Shown piece after piece: positions 1-9,637 of a stretch of DNA of 64,000 nt. A program made the position numbers and the translations under genes. This DNA comes from Trichomonas vaginalis G3 (taxonomy: Eukaryota; Parabasalia; Trichomonadida; Trichomonadidae): assembly GCF_026262505.1 (NCBI RefSeq), contig NC_067205.1, positions 16,120,001-16,184,000 of the forward strand, given 5' to 3'. The stretch's first letter is position 1. The number at the start of each line of letters is the position of its first letter. A model generated the notes under the pieces. That model was not told where the DNA came from. It searched no databases and saw nothing but the letters and a program-made list of their open reading frames with translations.

Positions 1-250
1 ACAAAAGTTCTTAGAATGCAAAGAAGACACATGCGCTGTTCTTGAAGATGAAATAGGAAACAGAATAGAAGAGCTATTAAAGGACAAAGAACTTTTACAT
101 AAATATGGTTGCGCCAAATTTGACATAACTCCACCAGAGAAGAAGAAGAAGAGAGAGAAAAGAAAGAAAAGAAAGTAGAAGAAAAGAAAGTAGAAGAAGA
201 GAAGAAAGAACCAGAGCCAGTTCCAGAGAAAAAGAAATTTGACATGTAAA
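1..250 (+). CDS. 3' part of a plus-strand gene of the Maverick-like element
   Basis: A plus-strand reading frame enters from the left edge. It is acidic and helical at first and then becomes very rich in lysine and glutamate near its end. It is convergent with the minus-strand genes that follow. Too little is present to name the product. It belongs to the virus-like element by position and base composition. Confidence 0.4.
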
Positions 251-265
251 AATAAAATTTTATTT

Positions 266-685
266 TTAGAACATTTCTGGGTCAATGTCAATGTTCTCTT
301 CCTCTTTAGGAGCAAACACTGGCTTAGACTCTAAAATCTTTTTACCTAATTTACCTTGAACTTCAACTATCTTAGACTCATAATATTCATAGTCGTCTGC
401 TTTCTTTGGTTCATAAGGTATAACAAGTTTGTATGCTTTGCCTTCTTTAAGGTTTGAGAACCTTCTGTCAAAATTTTCCTTGACTGCTAACAAACCTTCT
501 ATGTCTAAGTCTTCAAATTTCGCACCATTTTTAGTCACAATAGCAAACTTAACTGGTTCGATGTTCCAAACTTTGTCAAATGTAGACTTTTCAAAATGGT
601 AGAAGTAAACATTCAAATAAGCGAATGGGTCTAGTTCTTCTTTAACTCCTGACATATACTTGTTGACTGAGATGAATTTCATCAT
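266..685 (-). CDS. Maverick-like element protein of unknown function, 139 aa
   Basis: This is a small charged protein, rich in Lys, Glu and Phe, with no membrane segment or recognised motif. It is the last gene of the minus-strand cluster and lies just downstream of the helicase gene. The 30-bp spacer upstream of its start contains an A-run/TA/T-run palindrome that also occurs before the helicase gene, so the two may share a promoter type. I do not recognise the family. Confidence 0.55.
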   Translation of the reverse strand: MMKFISVNKYMSGVKEELDPFAYLNVYFYHFEKSTFDKVWNIEPVKFAIVTKNGAKFEDLDIEGLLAVKENFDRRFSNLKEGKAYKLVIPYEPKKADDYEYYESKIVEVQGKLGKKILESKPVFAPKEEENIDIDPEMF

Positions 686-721
686 CTTTTCTATCGGATA
701 AAAAAAATATTTTTTTTAAAT

Positions 722-1957
722 TTACTCAGAAAAATTTTTCTTTGTATATACGCCGTTCTGTATGTCTAAAAGATTTTTGACATTTGCCAAGAATGTTCGT
801 TTAGACGCTGCCATATAACCATATTCTTGACAATATTGTTTATATTCATCGTACAATGACCTTTCATCTAAACACTCAAAGTTAGTCTCATCTATGAACA
901 GTTCATATACACTCTTGTTTGCTTCTAACAATGTTTGTCTCTCTTCGGTATATGGAATTTGTCTTGGATTGAACTTTGAAATATCTAATGTCATGAAATA
1001 TGAGAACAAGTGGTTGTAAAAGTTAGGTGTCAAGGTTTCTGCTAAGTCGTCAAAATATTCTGTATCTTGCATATGAGCTTCTGACGTTCTGACAACTACA
1101 TATCTTCTGTCAGAACTTTCTAACTTCATCGGAACAGAATTGTTTGAAACCATAATGAAGTTTGCAACATTTTCACAAACTCTTTGGTCTTTATATTTTC
1201 TTTCAACAACTCCAACTTTGTCTGTTATAAGACTCTTCAAAGCATCTGAGTTCAAAACTTTTGTTGTATCTATACTTTGAAGTTCGTTACATACTATAAG
1301 TTTCATATTCTCTATTGAAGAGTTAAATTTACCGCAGATGTTTTCTAAGTTTGTCATATTCGGATTCGAATAGCCCTCTAATAGTTTGCATAAGATATCT
1401 GTAAAGAATGTGTTCTTACCTGTTCCTTGTTTTCCAATTATAATGAGAGCAGTTTCATTTTTAGCACTTGGATGTTGTAAGATGTTTGCAAACCAACATA
1501 AGATATACTCATAGACTCTTTCGTTTCCATTGCATATAATTTCTTTGACATGGTCTAACCAAGCTTCTATAATATTTTCTTTCCATTCTACTTGTTCATA
1601 TTTATATCCAGTGAAGATAGAATAGAAGTTTGGAGAAGGTGTATAAAACTTTATACCTCGAACTGAAAAATCTTCTAACTTGGACAATAAGATATCCCAA
1701 GCATCTAACATCTTCATTCCAACCTGTACGACTTTTATTTTCTTAAGTTTCTGTCTACATTCTTGTTCTGAAACTATTGTCGCTCTTGGTTTGTTAAAGA
1801 CAACATCCCATTCTTTCATGACATAACATTCTGGGGCAGAGTCAACATAAATGACTAAACGTTTCAAATTCTCGACTGCTTTGTTATAGTCTCTAAATGG
1901 ACACATATTTCTGAACGCTTGGAAGTCATAAAAATCTGAAACGTCTATTCTGTACAT
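722..1957 (-). CDS. Superfamily 3 (D5-like) helicase of the Maverick-like element
   Basis: The 411-aa protein has a Walker A motif GKQGTGKN at residues 175-182. An acidic Walker B-like stretch (LIVCNELQ) follows about 40 residues later, then a sensor-type MVSNN motif and a downstream arginine pair (SSDRR). This order is that of superfamily 3 helicases of the D5/primase-helicase type, which unwind DNA during replication of viruses and virus-like elements. The N-terminal 130 residues show no clear primase motif. It is expected to act with the element's own replication proteins. The call is firm at superfamily level only. Confidence 0.75.
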   Translation of the reverse strand: MYRIDVSDFYDFQAFRNMCPFRDYNKAVENLKRLVIYVDSAPECYVMKEWDVVFNKPRATIVSEQECRQKLKKIKVVQVGMKMLDAWDILLSKLEDFSVRGIKFYTPSPNFYSIFTGYKYEQVEWKENIIEAWLDHVKEIICNGNERVYEYILCWFANILQHPSAKNETALIIIGKQGTGKNTFFTDILCKLLEGYSNPNMTNLENICGKFNSSIENMKLIVCNELQSIDTTKVLNSDALKSLITDKVGVVERKYKDQRVCENVANFIMVSNNSVPMKLESSDRRYVVVRTSEAHMQDTEYFDDLAETLTPNFYNHLFSYFMTLDISKFNPRQIPYTEERQTLLEANKSVYELFIDETNFECLDERSLYDEYKQYCQEYGYMAASKRTFLANVKNLLDIQNGVYTKKNFSE

Positions 1958-1986
1958 TTTTATAAAAATAAAAAAAAATATTTTTT

Positions 1987-2793
1987 TTATTCTTGAGCTT
2001 GTTGTTGCATTTGTTCCATTTGTTGCATTTGTTGTTCTTGAGCTATTTGTTGTTGAAGTTGTTCTTGTAATACAATACTTTCACCAGTTGCATCTTCCAA
2101 TTCGAAACTTTCTGCCGTCATTGACAAATACATAGGACATAAAAGTTTTACAGGAACAAAGTTTGCGTCGACTAATGTCAACGTTATGTTTGCTAAAGTG
2201 TTTGAGTTTACTAAAGCTGAAAACTCTGCATTCGAATGAACAATAGGCAAACCAGCAGAGAAAGTGTTGTTTATACGCATGAGTATCTTTTGGTCATAGT
2301 AGTTTCTGTCGACATTCGAATAGCACTTTGAACCTAAGTTTGAAACAATATATAAAATAGGTGTACTTAAAGTCAATGGAACAGACAAACCTTGTATGAC
2401 ACCTTTTCCTGTTATAGGAAATTGTTGGTAGTAAAAACCAGATATAAGTTTTGTATTATAGCTCATATCGTTTATAGTAAACTCAGTCGGACATCCAAAC
2501 ATAATGAAACCTGCTCTAGTTGCAGCACATGTTACATCCGTCCTTAAAGTATTAAATAAGTCAACAAAACCTGTTGGTGGTATATCTGAGTAAGTATCTT
2601 CAAAGAAGTATTTTTTACCATTCACAACAACAAAGTCTTCTGGTGTCAAAAGAGCAAAACAGGCTTTAGTCGTCATCGTGTTTAAGGTCAGTTTACAATA
2701 TCGTCCTTGAGGACTTTGTAAGTTTGTTGTTATAGAATTATATGACTCAGGGTTTTTAGTCGTAATAGTATAAACCACTATGTCTTCTGCCAT
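1987..2793 (-). CDS. Beta-rich protein with Gln-rich tail; candidate minor capsid (penton-like) protein
   Basis: This 268-aa protein is predicted mostly beta by residue pattern up to about residue 230. A low-complexity tail made almost only of Gln, Met, Glu and Ala follows. It has no signal peptide or membrane segment. In Maverick/Polinton elements a single jelly-roll minor capsid protein is usually encoded close to the major capsid gene, and size, beta character and position fit that role. This is inference: no sequence motif proves it. Confidence 0.45.
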   Translation of the reverse strand: MAEDIVVYTITTKNPESYNSITTNLQSPQGRYCKLTLNTMTTKACFALLTPEDFVVVNGKKYFFEDTYSDIPPTGFVDLFNTLRTDVTCAATRAGFIMFGCPTEFTINDMSYNTKLISGFYYQQFPITGKGVIQGLSVPLTLSTPILYIVSNLGSKCYSNVDRNYYDQKILMRINNTFSAGLPIVHSNAEFSALVNSNTLANITLTLVDANFVPVKLLCPMYLSMTAESFELEDATGESIVLQEQLQQQIAQEQQMQQMEQMQQQAQE

Positions 2794-2797
2794 TTAC

Positions 2798-3379
2798 TTA
2801 GCAAGTAAATTTTAATGAAATGTTGTGGTCGTCAAATATTTTTATGACGTCTGGGAAACTATATTTTAAGTTCAAGGTTTCACCTCCTTTCATAACGTAT
2901 ATCTTGTCAATGACATTATATGAAACACCACAGCAAGCAATGTCAGGTTCTATTTCTTTGATGTTTATATCGTCTGCCTCTGTCAAAAGTTTCAATAGTT
3001 CTTTCAAAACTTCATGAGGTGCAATGACATATGAGTTCACTTTTACAGGGTTGTGCTCAACCAAGTTTAACATTATACCTAAAGCCTGACAAATCTTCTC
3101 CTGAGTTTGAAGTTTGTCTTTCAGTTGTTGGTAGTCGTTTCGAATATCTGCAACAGAACTTAAGTCTCTGCTAACTTCAGGGTATGTTGGTTGTTCTTTT
3201 ACAGGAACTATTGTTATACCATTTTCGTCTTCGTATGGTTTCCCCACTTCAACATCTCTTTCTTTGACATTGACAACAACACTTTGACTGTTTGTTTGAG
3301 TTGGTGAATTTAACTTCACATCTGCCACCGCCATTAAACCTTTTGAAACACTTACGCTTCTATTTTTCGGAAATGACAT
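2798..3379 (-). CDS. Maverick-like element protein of unknown function, 193 aa
   Basis: The start is placed at the ATG at 3377-3379 (protein begins MSFPKNRS). The open frame runs further upstream, but that extension overlaps the divergent gene at 3398 and is low in complexity. The protein has a disordered N-terminal third, a short coiled-coil stretch and a mixed C-terminal part. Only 18 bp separate its start from the divergent plus-strand gene, so the two must share a very compact promoter. The family is not recognised. Confidence 0.55.
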   Translation of the reverse strand: MSFPKNRSVSVSKGLMAVADVKLNSPTQTNSQSVVVNVKERDVEVGKPYEDENGITIVPVKEQPTYPEVSRDLSSVADIRNDYQQLKDKLQTQEKICQALGIMLNLVEHNPVKVNSYVIAPHEVLKELLKLLTEADDINIKEIEPDIACCGVSYNVIDKIYVMKGGETLNLKYSFPDVIKIFDDHNISLKFTC

Positions 3380-3397
3380 TTTACTTAGAATAAAAAG

Positions 3398-3817
3398 ATG
3401 GACGTATTTGAGTATCTCTTCGAATTGAAGCAAAACAAAGTTTACACACACAAACAATACAAGTTCATTGACAGAATAGTTCTTTATACAAACAATGGAA
3501 AATGTTATAGAATAGCAGTCTTTGCTGAACCAAAATATTTTCATAAAGCAAAGAAAGTTGGTATAACCGAGATGGTGAAAGTTCTTGAAGCAGACAAAAA
3601 TATAACAACAAAACTGACCGATATTTCTAAAGGTAAGTTTATAATACAATTTTATGTCAAAACTGGCGTACTGTCAATATTTGACGGAGAGAAGTCAGTT
3701 CAAGAACAACTTACTGACCTGCTGCCAAAATCTGCTCGATGGAAGCTGTCGTTATGCCAATCTGAGGAGCCCCAGCAGGTTTCATCGAACGAATCTTCAA
3801 AAGAGCATCTTCCGTGA
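3398..3817 (+). CDS. Maverick-like element protein of unknown function, 139 aa, plus strand
   Basis: This is the only clear plus-strand gene inside the cluster. The protein starts MDVFEYLFELKQ and is a small mixed alpha/beta protein with a Ser/Gln-rich end. It is divergent from the 193-aa gene (18-bp spacer), and its 3' end overlaps the end of the capsid region on the other strand by about 100 bp. Codon use matches its neighbours, which supports a real gene. Function unknown. Confidence 0.5.
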   Translation: MDVFEYLFELKQNKVYTHKQYKFIDRIVLYTNNGKCYRIAVFAEPKYFHKAKKVGITEMVKVLEADKNITTKLTDISKGKFIIQFYVKTGVLSIFDGEKSVQEQLTDLLPKSARWKLSLCQSEEPQQVSSNESSKEHLP

Positions 3818-5317
3818 AAAGTGCTATTGGTTTTGTAAACTTCTTTGCTTTCAATTCATTTGGACCGTCTCTGTCACCAGTATATTGTATTTGAACTGTA
3901 CCAACAGTTGAAATACCACCCATAAAGTCTTCTGAGTCAGCAAATGGAATGCCAAGCCAAAAGTTTGAACGGTCTCCATTTGTATATTGAGTTTTTTGAC
4001 CTCCTGTATGAGTCCATACTTTCACATATGGCATAATAGAACTTTGCATTTCAGGGTTAATGGTTGTTGTGAAGTTGTTGTTAAAGTTCATAGCATCTAA
4101 TGTCAAGTTGTATGACCTCATATCCTCAACTGTAGAATATTCTTCTCTTGGATAATATTTGCCATCTATGTTTATATGGTATTTAATACCAGGGTTGTAG
4201 AAGCAAGAATAGTCATTTATAGTTCGTCTGAACAGTACAAACATAGTATCTGCATGTTTCATTGCAGTTGTTAAGGCAATATCTGTTCTTGCACCTGGGT
4301 CAGCACTTTGGTTTCCAACTTCACCTGCAAAGTCTTTGACAGATATTTGGTGTATAGGGAACATAAGTGGAACTGCAATATATTTGGCAGCTAAAGCATT
4401 TGAAATATCTGGGTCCAACATATAGACTGCAAGTCTGCTTTCTATTCTCTTGCATTCAAACTTTTCGCATGTGAACTTAACTGGGTCCCAAGCATCTCCA
4501 GCAGCATTGAAATAATAGTTTACTTCAGTGTTGAGGTTTGAGAAACCAAAGTCTAAGTCAACTTTGTCTTTGCAAAATTCGGCGAATGACGTTTGATTTG
4601 CTCCCTTTACGTCTGTAAGAGTGAATGGGTCTTGTGTTGGTGCAATGACTAAGTTATTTTTGCTTGGAGTAAGTTCGATAGAAATTTTTCCTGCCCAGTT
4701 TGGCAAGTATCTTAAAAACCTGAAGATGAGGAAAGATGACAAAGGAACTCTAAGTTTCAGTTTTACTTTGGTTACTGCTGCTGCAGTTTGTCCAGAAAGG
4801 TTAACATAAACTCCTGGAACGTTAGGGTCAAGTCTTCTTATTTTCTCAATGGTTGCATACTGGTCTGTTGTTCTCTAGCTTGTGGTTGTACTGAGTTTCT
4901 CAAAGCGAACCATTCATAGTTTGCCCATGTTACTGTTTGAACTAAGTCAGAGTTAGAATATATCTTATATCCCATGAAAACTTCTGGAGCATATTGGTAT
5001 CCGACATAGAAAATTCCATTGCAACCTTTCTTGTCAGACAACTTGGCAGAAGGTTTTATTTCAATGTCTTGTTCCACGTATAAGAATGAGTTGTCAATAG
5101 AAATAATATGAAACCTGTCGCAAGCAATATCTACTGTTGTTGAAGAACCTTCTCCAAACTCACCTACGTTTCCATAAGAAACAGCAGTTGTATATTCGTA
5201 AGTTCCAGGAACTATTTCTGACCTTCTAATGGCATTGTCGCATTCGTTATACCATTCGGAAACATTTCCATTCATAGCATCCAAAACTGTTGGCGTTATA
5301 TTCTGAGCGGCGTACAT
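3711..5317 (-). pseudogene. Major-capsid-like (double jelly-roll type) region of the Maverick-like element, fossil
   Basis: The region encodes beta-rich, Asn- and Asp-rich protein sequence of about the total size expected for a double jelly-roll major capsid protein, including a late segment (FADSEDFMGG) typical in style of such proteins. It sits between candidate minor capsid and scaffold-like genes, as capsid genes do in Polintons. It is not one continuous frame and looks broken, with about one break. The assignment is inferred from size, composition and context. Confidence 0.45.
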
Positions 5318-5349
5318 TTCATATGAGTAAAAATATAGAATAGTTGGAT

Positions 5350-5820
5350 TTATATGTCATAATAGAACCCACTCCGACCAAGCTTTACTTTCTTCCTGAC
5401 TGAGTTTTTAACTCTTCTTTTTCCTTCATTGCCCTCTGCTTGAAGTTGTTGCATCTTTGCATTATGTTCATCTAGTATGTTGCAAATTTCCCATGTCCTT
5501 TTTGCCTTTGGGCTCTGGTCGCCCATCTCAGGTAACCTATATCCTAGAAAGATTTTGTCATAGTTTGTATTTGAGTCTTCGCGTATTGTTTGCATGACTC
5601 TTTCCTGAGTTTCCGGTTCAAGCTCTTCAAACAGTGCCTGTCCATATGGAATATGCTCGTTTCCAAATATATGTTTTTGTAGCCATTCTGGTTTTCTTTC
5701 CATGTTACCAACTATATCTTTTGTGAATGGGAAAGCTTTTACCCAATCTTTCAGTCTTGCGTCGTTTATTTCTGTAGTTGGTTTTATTTTGTCAAGGAAC
5801 ATGTTTTTCAATACTAACAT
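5350..5820 (-). CDS. Maverick-like element protein of unknown function, 156 aa
   Basis: This charged, mostly helical protein ends in a strongly basic stretch (KRRVKNSVRKKVKLG) and then an aromatic tail. The basic end would suit nucleic-acid or membrane contact, but nothing specific is recognised. It lies directly upstream of the capsid region on the same strand. About 130 bp between it and the next gene (5821-5952) holds no gene I can assign. Confidence 0.45.
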   Translation of the reverse strand: MLVLKNMFLDKIKPTTEINDARLKDWVKAFPFTKDIVGNMERKPEWLQKHIFGNEHIPYGQALFEELEPETQERVMQTIREDSNTNYDKIFLGYRLPEMGDQSPKAKRTWEICNILDEHNAKMQQLQAEGNEGKRRVKNSVRKKVKLGRSGFYYDI

Positions 5821-5952
5821 TTCATTTGGTACTGTCCATTTGAGTTTTTCTTAAATATTCATCCCTTCTCGGTTCATTGTCTGCAAAGTAAGTTTTTATG
5901 ACATTTTGTAAACTTTCGTTTGCAAGGTCATGTACAATAGGTTCTCTTCCTT

Positions 5953-6651
5953 CTATCTCCCTAACTTCTTTCTAAACTCTTCACCAAATATACCATCTCT
6001 ATGGTTCTGTGTAGTTCTTTGAGATAAATGTTCTAGAACGTCAGGTGTTATATTTCCATCAGCCATGTTCATTTCATACTGGTCCAAAATATCTGCATCT
6101 TTCATATCTTTCAATGGCATTAAAGCCGCGCTTAAAATACCAGCTATATCTGGTTCACCATTGACTTCCATTGCGTCTACAACTTCTTGGAATTGAGGTT
6201 GTAAGTTTATGAACCACCTATCCGGGTTAGCTTTATGACCCCATCTCATTGTAGTTCCATCGTCTGCAGAAACAAAAGTAGGTTTGTTTCCATCTTGGTT
6301 AGGTTCTGAATGAACTTTAAACAATGTTTCATTTCTATATGTTTTCTTGAAATTTAACCTTTTATCTTCACCGAGTTCATCCGAAGATTGAACGTTAAAT
6401 GCTCGTAAGTAAAAAGGGTTGTTGTATTTGTGTACATTTTTTTTCAGTTCTTCCATTCTATGCTGGATATTTTCATCTGATGTTGGAGTCTTTTGTATGT
6501 CGGCAAACATTTTTCGATATTCTTCTACTATGTCAGCCGAATTTTTTTTAGACTCTTGGAAATATTCCATATTCTCCGCATACTCTTGTTGAGGGTCAAG
6601 ATTTTTCGGCTGTTCCAAATCTTCATCTAGTTCTGTGAAGTTAGTTTCCAA
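5953..6651 (-). CDS. Maverick-like element protein of unknown function, 232 aa
   Basis: This acidic, helix-rich protein has a disordered N-terminus rich in Glu, Asn and Gln and no membrane segment. It is the second gene of the minus-strand run, 22 bp downstream of the long coiled-coil gene. The tight spacing suggests the two are expressed together. I do not recognise a family. Confidence 0.5.
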   Translation of the reverse strand: METNFTELDEDLEQPKNLDPQQEYAENMEYFQESKKNSADIVEEYRKMFADIQKTPTSDENIQHRMEELKKNVHKYNNPFYLRAFNVQSSDELGEDKRLNFKKTYRNETLFKVHSEPNQDGNKPTFVSADDGTTMRWGHKANPDRWFINLQPQFQEVVDAMEVNGEPDIAGILSAALMPLKDMKDADILDQYEMNMADGNITPDVLEHLSQRTTQNHRDGIFGEEFRKKLGR

Positions 6652-6673
6652 AGGAAGGACTTGTTCGTTTCCT

Positions 6674-8593
6674 TCAGGCTCTTCTAGCTTTTGTTGCTGA
6701 ACTATTTTTCATGTCTGGTTGTATCTGAACTAGTTCTTCCTGTGGAGTTTCTTGTACCTCATCTGCTGGCATTTCATATATTCCGAGACCGTTTTCAACA
6801 AGTTCCCTTTCTAAGTCATCCGGACTCATAAACCTTTCTTCTTTCGTTCCGTCTCTATTTTTTACGCGTTTCATGACGAAAGTTGAATTGTCATTTAGCT
6901 CTGACATCAAATATCTCGGAGTAAATTCGTTCATGTCATTTGGATGATATGCTATTAAATCATATCCCTTAGCGAGCTTGTATTTTCCAGGTTTGAGATT
7001 ATATCCTTTTTGGTGCTGAGCCATAAAGCTAAATAGGTTCGGGTCAGTATTTCCATCCTTGAACTTTCCAATAGCTTCTTTATATCTGTCACTAAAGTCA
7101 ATACTATCTGGGAAACCACACTCTTCTTTAAGCATTTTTAAGAATTCTTGGTTTCCTTGTTCTCTACTTCTTTTATGTCCTTGCTCTGTTTGTGGTTGTT
7201 GTTGTGCTGGTTGTGGTGCAGTGTTTTGAACTGTTGGTTGTTGTGTTGGTTGTTGTGCTGGTTGTGGAGGTGGTTGTTGTGCTGGTTGTTGTGCATGCCT
7301 GTGTCTATGTCCATGTGACGATGTAAATGTTTTAGGTAGTCCTGGTGCAGGTGCTTCTCTTGGAGGGTTTGGTGGTATATAAGTTCCACTAGCTAGTATA
7401 TAAGTTCCACCAGCTGGTATATAAGTTCCACCAGCTGGCACATATGTTCCATCTGCAGCGTAATGTCCTACCTGACTTTTCGTTTTTAAGAAAGCATTTA
7501 CTAGGTCTGTTTTGGTCTGTTGTAACTCTTTTTCTTGACTTTTCACAACAGTTGCTCTAACGGCGTCATAGGCACTTTGAACTGCCTGTCTCGTTGCTGC
7601 ATCTGTTATTTTCGTCATATTTTGTGCTACTTCTTTTAACTCTTTGTCGAAACCTTCAGACTTCAGTTTCTTTCCAGATGAGAAGTCGTTCACTTGTTTC
7701 ACCTTACTATGAAGAGCTTCGAAAGCGTTCTTAAAGTCAGCATTTGTTAAAGCTTCATTTGAACTATCTTCATCCGCTTGTATTTTTGTCCTTATTGACC
7801 CTATGAGTTGGGCTGCTTTAGCGTTGGCTTGGGCATCTAACCAGTCATTGTTAGCTTTTATATATTCTGCACTTTTCATTGCCTTTTGCATGGCTGCGTC
7901 GTTATTTTTACTTTCTTGTGCTAAGTTTTCATACTGTACGGTTTGGTTTTGCAACTGTAAAAGTTTTTCTGCCTTTACATTTGCTTCAACTTCTTTTTTA
8001 TACTCATCGCTATCCATATATGTCTTCAGGGCTTTTTGTTTTATCTCTTCATCTTTCAGTACTTTATATTGAGTAGTATGGTTTTTCAAATTTATGACAT
8101 CTTGTTCCATTTTTGCTACTTCTGCTGCTTTTTCTGACACTTTTTTCGCATATTCCTCTGTACTTAGTTCTTTCAGTTGTTCTTCTTTCTTCTTTTTCTC
8201 TACGTTTAACTCATTGAGTTTCTTTGTGTGTCTGTCATATTCTAGTTTCTTTTCGTTTTCACTTATTTGTTTCTGTATGTCTATGTTTGACTTTTTGACA
8301 TCTGTTATTTGATTTTTGAGTGAACTCAAATTCATTTGACTTTGAGGGTTATAGGCTGTTCCGTCTGCAGCTCCACCATAGCCTGCCATTTTCGCTAAAA
8401 GTGCCGCTCTTAAACCTCCACTCTGTGCACCAATGACTCGGTTTAAAAGCATAGGATTGCTTGACATTTGTTGCAACATAGTGGGGTCATTCAGCATTTG
8501 TTGTTGCAACTGTTGTTGTGGTGTTAGTCTTACTATTGGATGTTTCAATGCTCTCTTCCTCTTACGTATATTCTTACGTATCTTACGTGGCAT
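6674..8593 (-). CDS. Long coiled-coil, Pro/Gln-rich protein of the Maverick-like element
   Basis: The 639-aa protein has four parts. A very basic N-terminus (MPRKIRKNIRKRKRALK) is followed by a Gln-rich segment, and residues about 95-370 form a long charged coiled coil rich in Lys, Glu and Ala. A short repeat block of GGTYIPA-type units and a His/Pro/Gln-rich linker with many PAQQP units come next, and a folded C-terminal part of about 150 residues closes it. Its role could be structural (scaffold or core). It is the first gene of the minus-strand cluster, right next to the terminal repeats. The low-complexity DNA creates long shadow frames that are not genes. Confidence 0.6.
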   Translation of the reverse strand: MPRKIRKNIRKRKRALKHPIVRLTPQQQLQQQMLNDPTMLQQMSSNPMLLNRVIGAQSGGLRAALLAKMAGYGGAADGTAYNPQSQMNLSSLKNQITDVKKSNIDIQKQISENEKKLEYDRHTKKLNELNVEKKKKEEQLKELSTEEYAKKVSEKAAEVAKMEQDVINLKNHTTQYKVLKDEEIKQKALKTYMDSDEYKKEVEANVKAEKLLQLQNQTVQYENLAQESKNNDAAMQKAMKSAEYIKANNDWLDAQANAKAAQLIGSIRTKIQADEDSSNEALTNADFKNAFEALHSKVKQVNDFSSGKKLKSEGFDKELKEVAQNMTKITDAATRQAVQSAYDAVRATVVKSQEKELQQTKTDLVNAFLKTKSQVGHYAADGTYVPAGGTYIPAGGTYILASGTYIPPNPPREAPAPGLPKTFTSSHGHRHRHAQQPAQQPPPQPAQQPTQQPTVQNTAPQPAQQQPQTEQGHKRSREQGNQEFLKMLKEECGFPDSIDFSDRYKEAIGKFKDGNTDPNLFSFMAQHQKGYNLKPGKYKLAKGYDLIAYHPNDMNEFTPRYLMSELNDNSTFVMKRVKNRDGTKEERFMSPDDLERELVENGLGIYEMPADEVQETPQEELVQIQPDMKNSSATKARRA

Positions 8594-8639
8594 TTTAAGT
8601 GAAGTTAAAAAGCGGCTTTTGACAGATGTTTTGTTGTGA

Positions 8640-9635
8640 CTTCTTCGTAAAGACTTTGTTGAGATTTCTTCGTAAATGAGTGTAAATGACCCAAAAATAT
8701 ATTTTAGGGTAGAATGTTAGATCTAACATGTTTTCTAACATGTTTTCTAACATGGTCTAAAACTCTTGAATTTTCATGATTTCATCGTATATGTTTTGTC
8801 GAAACTTCTTCTTCGTACATGTTTTGTCAAGACTTTCTTGTCTAATTTCTCATGAACTTTCTTGTCTATGTTTTGTCAAAACTTCTTCGTAAAGACTTTG
8901 TCTATGTTTTGTCAAGACTTTCTTGTCTATGTTTTGTCAAAACTTTCTTGTCTATGTTTTGTCAAGACTTTCTTGTCTATGTTTTGTCAAGACTTTCTTG
9001 TCTAATTTCTCATGAACTTTCTTGTCTATGTTTTGTCGAAACATTTACGATGAAATCATGAAAATTCATGAAAATTCAAGAGTTTTAGACCATGTTAGAA
9101 AACATGTTAGAAAACATGTTAGATCTAACATTCTAACATAAATTATATTTTTGGGTCCTTTACGCTCATTACGAAGAAGTTTGACAAAACATTTACGAAG
9201 AAGTCTTGACAAAACATTTACGATGAAATCATGACAAAACATTTACGAAGAAGTTTCGACAAAACATTTACGAAGAAGTTTCGACAAAACATTTACGATG
9301 AAATCATGAAAATTCAAGAGTTTTAGACCATGTTAGAAAACATGTTAGAAAACATGTTAGATCTAACATTCTACCCTAAAATATATTTTTGGTCATTTAC
9401 GCTCATTACGAAGAAGTTTGACAAAACATTTACGATGAAGAAGTCTTGACAAAACATTTACGATGAAGAAGTCTTGACAAAACATTTACGAAGAAGTCTT
9501 GACAAAACATTTACGAAGAAGTCTTGACAAAACATTTACGAAGAAGTCTTGACAAAACATTTACGAAGAAGTCTTGACAAAACATTTACGAAGAAGTCTT
9601 GACAAAACATTTACGAAGAAGTCTTGACAAAAAAG
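8640..9635. repeat. Terminal repeat block: 25-bp tandem repeats and large inverted repeats
   Basis: From about 9410 to 9633 a 25-bp unit (TTGACAAAACATTTACGAAG plus AAGTC) is repeated about nine times almost without change. From about 8830 to 9030 a related unit occurs on the opposite strand (CTTTCTTGTCTATGTTTTGT type). A separate block of about 110 bp is present at 8676-8788 and, inverted, at 9046-9165 and 9294-9407; it contains a repeated AACATGTTAGA motif. The whole is a large imperfect palindrome at the end of the Maverick-like element. Confidence 0.85.
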
Positions 9636-9637
9636 TC

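Noticed and set aside
7138-8312. Several open frames antisense to or overlapping the coiled-coil gene of the Maverick-like element
   Set aside because: They mirror low-complexity Gln/Lys/Glu coding sequence and have no independent signal.
9410-9633. CRISPR-like regular repeats
   Set aside because: The 25-bp units are directly tandem without spacers, and the organism is a eukaryote; they are terminal repeats of the Maverick-like element.
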